From: Beroe forskalii
Taxonomy: Eukaryota > Ctenophora > Nuda > Beroida > Beroidae
Length of the DNA stretch: 64,000 nt
Direction: 5' to 3'
NCBI GenBank assembly: GCA_011033025.1
Contig: WFMF01000206.1
Span: 62,001 to 126,000, forward strand
A program made the translations under genes and the position numbers. Shown one piece after another: positions 1 through 12,200 of this stretch; position 1 is the stretch's first letter; each line of letters opens with the position of its first letter. The notes beneath the pieces are model-generated. The model saw nothing but the letters and a program-made list of their open reading frames with translations, was not told where the DNA came from and did not search any database.

Positions 1-104
1 ATGTTTTCTGAACCTCCCTACCCCTCAAATTTCGTTATCTATTTTGTTCCTTCTTACCCTAATCTAAAAGCCTAAAATGCTAACACTACTCCACATTTCT
101 ACAG

Positions 105-260
105 ATACGAGTTAGGGGCAGGGATAATAAATGAGATCCTGGCATCAGAAACCTCTGAAACAGACATTGCAGCAGTAAATCAGAATGTTTTGGAAGTAAT
201 TGACAAGTTTGCAAGTGCTGGGAATGATGTTGGTTACAAAGAATCACTTGCAACAGAAAG
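105..260 (+). CDS. Adhesion GPCR copy A, exon 1 of those visible
   Basis: It follows the acceptor ..ctacag and ends before donor gttttc. It encodes a mostly helical segment (YELGAGIINEIL... to ..SLATE) typical of the region leading into the GAIN domain. The split Arg codon is completed by the next exon. There is no matching exon in the inverted copy. Confidence 0.85.
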
Positions 261-3200
261 GTTTTCATAGAAATTATTCAAATTTATCAGTTTTCAGAAA
301 ATCCGGAACTTCCAAGAATAATGATCATTTATAACATCACACTCACTAGCAGACTAGCAGACCTATCTGCTCATTCTTTAGTAGACTTGTTATCTAATTC
401 CATATCATAGTTCAGACCTACTCGAATACCAATAGTAAATAGTAATGTCCTGTCTCTTCCTATTTATATTTATCATTTATCAATTTATATACTTATTCCT
501 TATATACTGGTCAGCAGGGGCATAGCCAAGTTTTTAGAAAGGGGTCGGCGAGTTAATTCAAAAACCCGTTTAATGTCTTATTTTGCTTGGCTGCAAACTC
601 TAATCATTACACCCGGGTTCCTGTTACGAGAAAAACTCACGAAAAAACTTGCAAGAAAACTTGCGAGAAATCAGGATTTTCATCAACATAGTTCCTGTAC
701 ACGAGTTTTTTTGTTTTGCTTGGACGTAATTGACGCTCATAATTCGATATTCCTATTATGTGTAACATTCCATCCAAAATCAATTATTCCTTTTTCGTAT
801 TTTCCTTGCGAGAATTCTCGCGAGGAAAATGTGCAAAAAAACGTGTTCAAATTTCTCGCGAGTATTCTCGCGAGGAAAAAAGGTGGTTTTTCTCGCGAAA
901 ATTTTTGTACAGGAACTGCGGCGAAAACATTTCTCGTAAGTTTTCTTGCGAGTTTTCTCGCGAGTTTTCTCGTAACAGGAACCCGGGTGTTAGAAAAGTT
1001 TCACAATCTTTGTCCGGAAAGAAGGAGGCGGTTGCCTGAGTCACATTCCCCCTTGGCGGGCATAGATCCGTTTGCCACTTTGTCCAGGCGCCAGTCTAAT
1101 GCAGGTCTAGCGCCGGTTTAATGCTGGTCTAACGCCAGTCTAGTGCAGGTCTTATGCAGGTTTGGCGCCGGTTTTGTGCAGGTTTAGCGCGGGGCCAGCG
1201 CCAGTCTAATGCAGGTCCTGTGCCACTCTAATGCAGGTCTAGCGCCGGTTTGGTGCAGGTCCAGCGCTGGTTAAGCGCGGGTACAGCGCAGGTCTAGCGC
1301 CGGGTCTAGCGCAGGTATTGTGCCAGTCTAGTGCCACTCTAATGCAGGTCTAGCGCCGGTTTGTTGCAGGTCCAGCGCGGGTGCAGCGTTGGTCCAATGC
1401 ACCTCGGATGCTATCTCAATATTACTTATGCATTTCATACAGATTTGACGCCGATTAAATTATGCAGGTTTGACGTCTTTTCATGAATGTTTGGCGCTGT
1501 TTTAATGCAGGTGCAACGCCATTCCCATGCGGGTTAGTTACCACCGTTAGCCATGGTAACGTCCGTTAGGGACCACCGGTAACCATGGTAACGTCCGTTA
1601 GCTCCCATCGGTAACCATAGTAACATACGTTACTACGTTAGTGACCAGTGACCACCGTTTACCATGATAACCCACGTTAGTCACCATCGGTAACCATGGT
1701 AACCCATCTAAGTTACCACCGGTAACCATGGTAACGTACGTTAGCTACCATCGGTAACCATGGTAACCCACGTTAGTTACCAGGTCGGTAACCATGGTAA
1801 CGTACGTTAGTAACCACTGGTAACCATGGTAACGTTCGTCAGTTACCACGGATAACCATGGTTATGTACGTAAGTTACCATCGGTAACCATGGCAACGTA
1901 TGTTAGTTACCACCGGTAACAATGATGAAGTACGTTAGTTACCACCGGTTACCATTATTTATTATTATTATGAAGAGTCATGGGGCATAGAATTGAACAT
2001 GCTAAACCTGCATGAAACCGGCGCCAAACCCGCATGGGAATGGCGTTGCACCTGCATTAAAACAGCGCCAAACATTCATGAAAAGACGTCAAACCTGCAT
2101 AATTTAATCGGCGTCAAATCTGTATGAAATGCATAAGTAATATTGAGATAGCATCCGAGGTGCATTGGACCAGCACTGCACCCGCGCTAAACCAGCGCTG
2201 GACCTGCACCAAACCGGCGCTAGACCTGCATTAGAGTGGCACTAGACTGGCACAAGACCTGCACTAAACCGGCGCTAGACCTGCATTGCACCAGCGCTGT
2301 ACCCGCGCTCAACCGGCGCTGGACCTGCACCAAACCGGCGCTAGACCTGCATTAGAGTGGCACAGGACCTGCATTAGACTGGCGCTGGCCCCGCGCTAAA
2401 CCGGCGCTAAACCTGCACAAAACCGGCGCCAAACCTGCATAAGACCTGCACTAGACTGGCGTTAGACCAGCATTAAACCGGCGCTAGACCTGCATTAGAC
2501 TGGCGCCTGGACAAAGTGGCAAACGGATCTATGCCCCCTTGGCTATGCCCTGCTGGTCAGGTAACTTTACCAAATGAAGTGGAGTATCTGACACAGCAAA
2601 ATATGATTTGAATTTGGAGCACTTTTCATTACAGGTACCTTAAAGCCCTGGATGACGTGTTACTCAATTCTGAGGTAACAGATGAACCAGTGAAAATGAT
2701 GATGGAAAACTTAAAGGTGGTTTTGATAAATCTGCCGAAGAACCAGTCAAAATCTTTAAAACTGTCTAGCCCATCAGGTATGGGATACAATGATTAAACA
2801 GTACGGTATCTCAAATATTGAGGAGAGCATTATTGAAATGTCAGCCTCATTAATGTATAAATGGGCAACAATAAAAACAGCTATCAATTACTGATAACTA
2901 AAGAGCTAATTACCAAACTTATAAAGCTTGCCATCAATTATCAATGATTATAAATGATTTTATTTTTATCTACAAACCACAGTATAAAAGTGCTCTAATC
3001 TGATCAATATACATTATGCAATCTGATCAATATTTTCTTTGATTTTTGTTGTAATTAGATAATCTTTAATATAAAGGAAAGAGGCACTTCTACGTTTGTT
3101 CTTGAATAACTGACACAAAAGGAGCTAAAAAGCCGCGATTTTTTGCAAGGCGGTAGAAAATTTTTAGACTTAAAAGATAGCATGGCCGAAAATAGGATTT

Positions 3201-6200
3201 GTGCTTTACAGTAGATTTTTCGTAAATAACGTCGAAAGTCCGAAAAATCCACCCTAAAAACAAGATCGCGTTCTAGGTTAAATTCACCAGTTGCGCGCGT
3301 TGCTATGGCTACATGTTGTAGAGCGCGCTAAACTGCACGTGCATTTTAACGAAGCATCTGCCATTTCGTTATCGTGTCATTTGGAAACGTTTCAACTGTT
3401 TTAATTCATAACTTACGTTCTCAATGAAATTTTCGAGTTCGGTAAAAAGTTTTCGACAGAAGCCTATCAACTCTAATCACTATTGTAGGAGAAAAGGTAA
3501 GAGTTGAACAATTTGTTCCATTGAGAAAATCAGCGATAATTCTTTCATATCAAGATATTAATTGTAGTTTAGATGGTTTGCTGCGAGGATTCTACAGGAG
3601 GAATTCATATTTATTCAAGTGAGAAGTGGGTTCTCACAGATGAAAATGCGGACAATTTTGACTTTAATGAGCTTGAATTCAAATCTGTTGCCCATCTTTT
3701 TCTCCGAATCTGAACTTTGGATTATGAAACCATTGTTCTTGAGTTCTTCTTATTTACTGTTGTGTCCTCGACATTAATTTGCAATCGCAAAATCTTCACT
3801 ATTTATTCATTCATATTCAAATCCTATGTGAATATTTCGTAATTTCGTTACGTTGCACCCCTACCCCCAGTAACAAAAAATTGCATCAATGACTTCGTTC
3901 AATTTATTGTACGTCCAACTGACTATACGTCCAATTAAAGAGAAAACCCAACGGGTTTTCTCGTCTTATATATAAAGTAAAGTCACACGTGAATAATGTT
4001 TGTGCCGCCGTCCACAATTAAATTTGAGCTTGCCAAGAAAATATCAAGAGAAACAAAGGCTAAGCTGGGCTTAGTTGCGCCGTTGCTATGGATACCGATA
4101 TTCTGCACGTGCAGATTATGATCAGTTCTATGCGAGTGCTTTCTGATACGTTGTTGATTGCTGCGTTTTAGCGTTTGAAAGAACGGCGTGTTTACTGTTT
4201 TTCATTTGAAATTCAAGATCTGGAAATAGAGAACGGGTATGGCTGGCATCGTGGAGGCTATTTCCGTTAGCATCTCTTCATAAATCTGTGACAGACGTCG
4301 GTCGATTTAAATCAATGCTGAGTTGATGGTAACGGAAAAATGTGAATTTACAGCAATTTAAGATTGAACAAAATCAAATTGAATCGAATTTGGGCATAGC
4401 ACATTGCAATTTTGGAATACTGCTCTTGGCGTAAATCAATGCTTTGATTCAACGTTCAGTATGAGTACGATACTCGGTTTTAATTTTCAGATTTAAATTC
4501 ATCATACAACTATACAAGAGCTAATTATAACTTTATAATGATCAAAACTTGCACGGTCCACCATTACTAAAAGTAACCAACGAACAATGGTGAATTCTGC
4601 TCCTTCATAAACTTTTTGAGAGCTTATTGTTTGGTCCTGTATCATCTAGCAGGCCCAACGGGCCTTTCTAGTAAGTATATAACGCAATACCAAATGAATT
4701 AAATTTTTCTTCTGAGTTAACTTAGAATTATTTAGCTGTTTGAACAGCAGAAAAAAGCAGTTATCATTGATACCTAATGCTTTGTCATTCAGGAGAGGAC
4801 GTGAGCATAGCAGAAGTTGACGATGATGCTCTTGATGATGACATTGACGAAATTGTGGTTACCATTTCAGCAGCAATCACAAAGTCTTTAAAATCGGAAA
4901 ACAAGTTTGATTTATAACACTTTCGCACACCCTACAAAATAAGATTATAAAGTTATAAAGTTTACCTGATCGAAAATTGCTCAGAGTAGTAAAATTCTTT
5001 ACTACAACCTTGGAATTGATTGCTGTCTGGCGCTTTCAATTGAATTTATGATATACACATACGTAAGAAAACCCCGTTGGGTTTTCTCTTTAATTCGACG
5101 CATAGTAAGTTGGACGTACAGTCAATTGTACGAATTATAAAATAGAATTTTTCAAACGTTGAACATAGCAATGTATATATTTATGCTTATATGGTTCAAA
5201 ATTTGCGATAATTGAATCTGAAATGTTTTTTGGCTTTGCCACGTTAGAAAAGTATCACATCTCGTTTGTTTTATCAAAATAGGATGCGATCTTTTTTAGG
5301 GTAGATTTTTTGAACTTTCGACCTCATTGACGAAAAATCTAAAGCCTAAATCCTACTCCTAAATCGTGCTTCATTTCAAGTTTAGCCATTTTCTACCGCC
5401 TTGCAAAAATCGCGGCTTTTTAGCTCCATATGAATCAATTTTCAGGTTCTATTTTGTTGTGTTTGAAAGTACCACTTTCTTTACAACAGAAGAGATTTTC
5501 AGTGGATCTCGTATTCTTCAAAGCAAAGTTTTCTCCGCAGGAGTGGCTGGAATCGACAGTGTAAGAGGTTAGGTTTTTAAAGTTTATTTTATTATTTCTA
5601 AGGTCAATAACCGGAAAGAAGGGTCGTTATTAAACTAATAAATAGGTTTTCAAATAGGACCTGTCATTGAAAATATTGTGGCATGTTTCTTTATCTTTCA
5701 GATATTGATCCTCCAGTTCAATTTAAAATGAAGAAACTGGATAGCAAGACTACAAACAAATCTACGTGTGTGTACTGGATGGATTCGGTAGATGGCGCAA
5801 GAGACAGTTAGTACTTCTAAAACGGTGTGGTCAGGACGCTGGCAAGCGCCCGCAGCGCTAGAAAAATAACACTGGGGCATCTGCCCGAAGGGCCGAGAGC
5901 ATCAGCTAGGGCGCTGCACAACCTATATTACAATTAGCAATTGTTTTTGGTCATAGCAATATACCATATACCTTTATAATTATATACCATGACATGAATG
6001 CTCCCTGAATTGTTTTGTTCTTCAGGAACAGACAAGTCATAATCTGCTTTACCTCAACAAATAGGTCAAATTTGCGTTTATAATTGTTGCTTAATTTTCG
6101 TGTTGTTCATCAGGAAGAATAGCAGAAGTAACTACTGTATTGAATACTCAAGACTATGTTTACTGTGAAACCACACACTTGACAAGCTTTGCCATATTGA

Positions 6201-9200
6201 TGAGCAGTACACCACTACCAGCTGTTCATAGAGAAGTATTGGAAGTGTTTACCTACCTCGGATGTAGTTTGTCAATCATTGGTCTTATCTTGTCGCTCAT
6301 TGGACTCTCAGTCTTCAGGTTATCTTGGATTATTGATTATTATAATCTTCTTACTACTTATAATTATTCTTCCTCATAATAAAATATATTTAGTTGAATT
6401 ACAGAGTTATTGTCATGGATGACGATCACTATTCACAATTCAACGCACAAGTGAAACTTAAGCTTGTAAAATTGCGAGGGTTGCTCTGGTGGGAGTATCC
6501 CCAGCTATGTGTGGCGCTACTCAATTAAAGTATCTAGGTATACGACCTTGCCCAGTAAGTTATTAATGTACATAGTATGTAAGTAGAGCTTGCTAAGTAT
6601 AAGCTTATTAAGGCACTGATCTGCCATGTTTTGAAGGACATGCTATTTATCAGTTTTCTTGTGCGTGTTAATTAAGCAGCTCTCTTATCAGTACATTGCA
6701 ACTTGAACGCACTCAGCACACACCTTTACCTTGTTGTACACAGCTGTGTACACGTTTACACACAACATGGAATTCTCATTGGAAAACTTATACAGCGTGG
6801 AGAAGATATGGCCTATACATAGGCCATATCTCGTGTTTACAAATAACAAACAAATTAATGATGATAATATTGTCTTGTTATAATAATAATCTTATCTTGT
6901 TATCTTTTAGGTTTGACAGTAGGTCAAACCTAATTTGGTATCAGGAGTATCCTGACATAAGAACTGTAAATACCTAATCATTAATCATTACGTACATTAA
7001 TCGTAACGTAAAAATTTCTATGGGTAAATATGGGTCCTTCGGGGCATGTTGCACGACATACAGTAACTATACCCTTTGGTAAATTAATTACTCCATAGTG
7101 CATACTGTTGTTGATTGTGAATATTAATTTCAGGGCAATAAGGAAACCGGTATCAACAAAAGTCCATATCAATATGAGTGCAGCTCTCCTTCTAGCCAAT
7201 ACAATATTTATGGTTGGCATTGATGAGGTCAGTGAAACACTGAATCAGTGAAACATTAAATTATAAACATATGATCATGAAGTGGTAATGTTTACAAAAT
7301 TGAAACAAGGGGACATGCAGATTAGAATAACAGGCATCTTCTTGCCTAGTTGCAGACCTACAGTAATTTGCATGAGGAAAAATCATCGATATATATATTG
7401 TAATTACTGATAATTTTTCCTCCTTATCTGCCATTTTTGTCTTTAAAAAAGCGAAAAGTCATTGAGGAATGAGGAGGGTTGGCAATGGACAAGTTCTAGA
7501 TAAAGTGCCCGGAAAATTTGTACATACTACTTCAACTGTGGTAATCACTAATCATGCTAACAACCAATCAGAAAGCAGTATTTGCGTGCACGTGCGCGCG
7601 CATGACGGCCGATGTCCTCGCCAATTCTTATGATTCATGATTCTAAAAATTTTCAGGCTGACAGGTCCTCGACAATGATCGACTGATTAAGCCAAGTGCA
7701 ATCAGCCGCCCAAAGGCCAAAGAGTTATTATGAGAACATGAGCCTTTCACTCCTGCGGCTATCGGAACGTAAGGCCAAGGAGTGAACTTAGTTATGATTT
7801 ACCTTAAAAACTCATTTCTAACTTCATTACTGATATATTAAACTTCAAAATTAGGCAAGAACTATTTCAGGAAATAATAATCCAATTGCTGCGACATGAA
7901 AGAATTCGAGGTAATTTGACATAGTTATGGTACTAGCTACTGAATCGTCAAAGTTCTGTTCGAGGAAATATGTTACACCAATTCCAATGAAAAATATAAA
8001 TCATTGAATCATGAGGATTGATCAATGATCATATCGTTGTAAAAACCACTGTATATTTTTATTAACCATTAATCATATCAAAGAAGCAGCGTATTCTTAA
8101 GTAGGCAAATGCCTACGAGTTTGAGCTTACGAGGAATCTACAATCTGCAAACGTAACAAAACATACATAAAATGAAATAAAAGCTTCGCGCGAAATCTAA
8201 AAACATTACAACGAACCTACGAAACATGCGCGGCGTTCATGAACTGATGATAACACGTAAAACCTAGGCGCCTCCACAAAGTTATGTACATACGTTGAAG
8301 GGAATTTTGATTAGCTATTAAATGCATCTTCGTGATTTTTTATTTTCTTACGACGGGGAGGGAACTTAAGCGCCTGCATACGGGGAACAGTACACAACAA
8401 GAATTGTGCCGGCAGGTGCAATTCTTGTTCTAGATCAGTAGCTACGAAGCATATACCAAACTTTCACTCATTTCAGGTTGATACACCATGGCTTTGTCTC
8501 TCAAGTGGCATACTTTGCCACTATTTCTTTCTTTGTTCCATTCTCTGGATGGGGGTTGAGGGTATCCATCTTTATGTGATGATTGTTCGGGTCTTTGGAC
8601 ACCTCAACAACAAATTCCTCGTGAAATGTGCTGCTTTCGCATGGGGTCAGTTCCATTACTGTGGTTATTTTTTACAAATTCCTAGTTCCTTTTATATATT
8701 ACACCACCAAAGCCGTTGGACGGTTAGTCTAGTAACCAAACCATAGAAAATCGTACATATCTCGATGAAAAATCGAAATAGCGCTATAATAATCCATATT
8801 ATGATCTATAATATTATGTCACCCTGTGACACTAGAATCTTTAACCTCTACCCCTGGCCAGAAATTTCTCCTCCGTGTTTTACAAAACGAAGCTTTATTT
8901 TTTATTTCTGCGAGGGGTTACCGCCCTGACTAGGGCGGGAATGAGATTAATTTTCAAAGGGAATATCTAGCTTTTCATAAATTTTTTAATAGATTTTCAT
9001 CTGAACTTTTGAAGGCTCAAACTAATAGTTGATGAGAAAAAATATTTCAATCTAACAAGTTCACCTATTTCAGGTTTTCCACTAGTATTGGTCTCAGCAA
9101 CATACCTATGGGACCATTCTAATTATGAAACTGAAAAATTGTACGTAGGTACATTTTAATTATATAAACACCCCCGGAACGCGAGGTACCGCAGCTGCTA

Positions 9201-12200
9201 GTACTTTGTGCGCAGTTTTGGGAAACGCAGCAATTTTGCAACGATATTGCCCCATTTCATGGACTAAACTTCAGATAGAGTGATCTGGAAGATGGCCATT
9301 CAATAGAGCACAGCACAGGGAGTTCAATAGGGTAAAGATCATTGGAATAGGGCTTTCATGTCAGAAGTTATGATCAATAACACCTCGCAGCAGAAAACAA
9401 GGTTTTCCAGTAGCGCCACGTTCAGCGATTCACTGTGAAGCTCAGGAACATGATATCAAAATCTATGATCAACCTACACTGCAGAATTTTATCCTCTATC
9501 GATTCCCGAAGGTCCCAAGTCTCTATCTTCAAAAATGTGGATTTCTATAAAGAAAAACCCCGAGAGGGTGTAAAAAAGTACATTACTGTCTACGAAAGAG
9601 GTACCGCAGCACTGTTACGTGACAATAACCAATGCGCGCGTGTGCTGTGTGTGGTGGATGCGAGAGAGCAGACAAATCTTGTCCCCTGTTCGTTTCTGTG
9701 TGTTTGCTCGTGCGTGTGTTTGGCTTGTTACCGTTTTTGCATGGTTTTCGCCTTTCTTTCAACCTTTACACGGGTCATTTTGTGGCTTGAACATGTTAAG
9801 TACAGTAACCCTTGTATGGAAACTTGTATACTTTTGCTATTTTTCTATGTAACTACTATCTTTAGAAATGGCCATTCAAACAGTGAAAAACCTACAAATG
9901 CTACTCAAGGGCCCGTATGCAGAAATGAGGGATTCCCTTAAAATTGGGAAAAGGTCCAAAAGTTGTGATAATGCTTGAAATAAGGGAAATGCTCGAAAAG
10001 TCAGGAAGAGTTTGCTTGAAGAGCCAGGGGCTTCTCTAATTAGGTACGGGAGGGTTGTTCATTGTTCAGATGTGGAATATGAGTGAAGAGGGGTGTGTTT
10101 TGAGTAAATAGGGGTGGGATATGAGTAAATAGGGTTGTGTTATGAGTGGAAAGGGGTTGGTTATGAGTGGAGAGGGGTGGGTTATGCGTGGAGAGGGGTG
10201 TGTTTGAGTAAATAGGGGTGCGTGATGAGTGGAGAGGGGTTGGTTATGAGTGGAGAGGGGTGTGTTTCGAGTAAATTGGGGTGGTATATGAGTAAATAGG
10301 GTGTGTTATGACTTAAAAGGGGTGGTATATGAGTGGAGAGGGGTGTATTATGAGTTGAGAGTGGTGTGTTATGAGTGGAGAGAGGTGTGTTATGAGTAGA
10401 AAGGGGTGTATTATGAGTGGATAGAGGTGTGTTATGAATGGAGAGGGGTGTGTTATTAATTGATAGGGGCGTGTTATGAGTGGATAAAGGTGTGTTAGGA
10501 GTGGAGAAGGGTGTGTTATGAGTGGAGAGGGGTTTGTTATGAGTGGAGAGGGATGTGTAAAAAGGGGCGGGTTATGAGTAAATAGTGGTGTGTTATGAGT
10601 TGAGAGTGGTGTGTTATGAGTGGAGAGGGGTGTATTATGAGTTGATAGGGGCGTGTTATGAGTGGAAAGAGGTGTGTTGTGAGTGGATAGAGGTGTGTTA
10701 TGAGTTCTGCAGTCTTTGTAATTAGCCCGTTTAGGCAATTTATTTGATTCCACTATCTTGTTAATTTAATTTCATTGATTAAAACCAAGGATATGGCAGG
10801 CATCTATTTTGTCTCCTGCCGTAACGCCTAACTGCCAAAGCCTAATCCTATCGCAAGCAAGGTCAAGGAGGAAGACCTCACTAATTTTACTCTTCATGAA
10901 CTCGCTAAACTGCCCTGATTTAACAGTACAAGGCAACGACAGCAGCTTGTAATGCAAAGAACACGTCATAGTCTTCTTTTTGTAGCCTTCTCGCACTCCT
11001 GAACAACTCTATTGTACTTCTGAGCAACCCACTCAGACTCCCGAGCAATCCTCTTGTACTAATGGGTAGCCAAGTATCCAAGTAACCGTATCACACCCCT
11101 TAGTAATCTTATCACACTCCTAGGTAAGCCTATCACTCTCCTAAGTAAGCCCGTCACACTCCTAAGTACTTAAGTAAGCCTATCACACTCCTAAGTTAGC
11201 CTATCATACTCCTACTTAAGCCTATCGGACTCCTTAGTAAGCCTATCACACGCCTAAGTAAGGCTATCGGACTCCTTAGTAAGCCTATCACACGCCTAAG
11301 TAAGCCTATCACACTCCTAAGTAAGCCTATCACACTCCTAAGTAAGCCTATTACACTCCTAAGTTAGCCTATCACACTCCTAAGTAAGCTAAGTAAGCCT
11401 ATCGGACTCCTTAGTAATCCTATTGAACGCCTAAGTAAGCCTATCACACTCCTATGTGTAGACTGTAATTATAATTATATTTCTATTTCTCCACTCCTAA
11501 GTAAGCCTATCAAACTCCTAAGTTAGTCTATCACACTCCTAAGTAAGCCTTATAACACTCCTAAATTAGCCTATCACACTCCTAAGTAAGCCTATCGGAC
11601 TCCTCAGTAACCCGAAATACATGGTAAATACTAAGGGAAAGCATGAGGGAATCCCTCAAAAAGACGTGCTTTTGGTGAGGGTTTCCTTCTCATTTTATGT
11701 GTTTCCCCTTCTATTATAAGGGATTCCCTTATTTTTATAGCAATTTCCTATATTAGCCACTTTTCACCACACCTCTTCCAGGAGCTCTATCTTGGAACTG
11801 TGAGCAGATTTCTGTGCCCTATAAGATAGCTTTTTCACACGAGCAATGAGCATGGATGCCTTGGACCCCAACTAGTCGGCACATACCGCGGTACGACGTA
11901 CGTACCGTGGTATGTGCCGATTAGTTAGAACATGTTCCGTGGTACATACCCCGGAACATATCCTAACTAGTCGGCACATACCGCGGTACGTACCGCGGTA
12001 TGTGCCGATTAGTTAGAACATGTTCCGTGGCACATACCCCGAAACATATTCTAACTAGTCGGTACATACCGCGATACGTACCGCCTTTACAACATCAAGA
12101 GTCAAAGCCACCAGATTCAAACTCCGATCTTCCACAACCAATGGCAAACAGATTCAAGGCAACAAAAGTCACCAGTATAAGACAAGCTGAGTCAAGGCAG

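Larger units (their letters stand above)
515..2552. mobile_element. Non-autonomous hAT-like transposon, 2.04 kb
   Basis: Exact 8-bp duplications CTGGTCAG at 507-514 and 2553-2560 flank termini reading CAGGGGCATAGCC... and ...GGCTATGCCCTG. A CAGGG terminus with an 8-bp target duplication is typical of hAT transposons. The arms (about 1055-1510 and 2005-2515) are imperfect inverted repeats made of short units such as GCAGGTCTAGCGCCGGT. No transposase frame is present. It lies in GPCR intron 1. Confidence 0.85.

Noticed and set aside
573..1121. 182-codon frame over the nested MITE
   Set aside because: Spans transposon ends and CGCGAG repeats; no domain.
5561..5566. Alternative exon 4 donor gtaaga
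   Set aside because: Better consensus but breaks the reading frame into exon 5; the gttagg donor at 5568 keeps it in both copies.
9435..9941. 168-codon frame also found at 12457-12759 and 62052-62444
   Set aside because: Conserved only because it lies in the terminal inverted repeat of the element; no domain and different ends in each copy.
10313..10753. 146-codon frame of THNTPLS repeats
   Set aside because: 21-bp minisatellite stays open by arithmetic; no other coding sign and it is inside a transposon.
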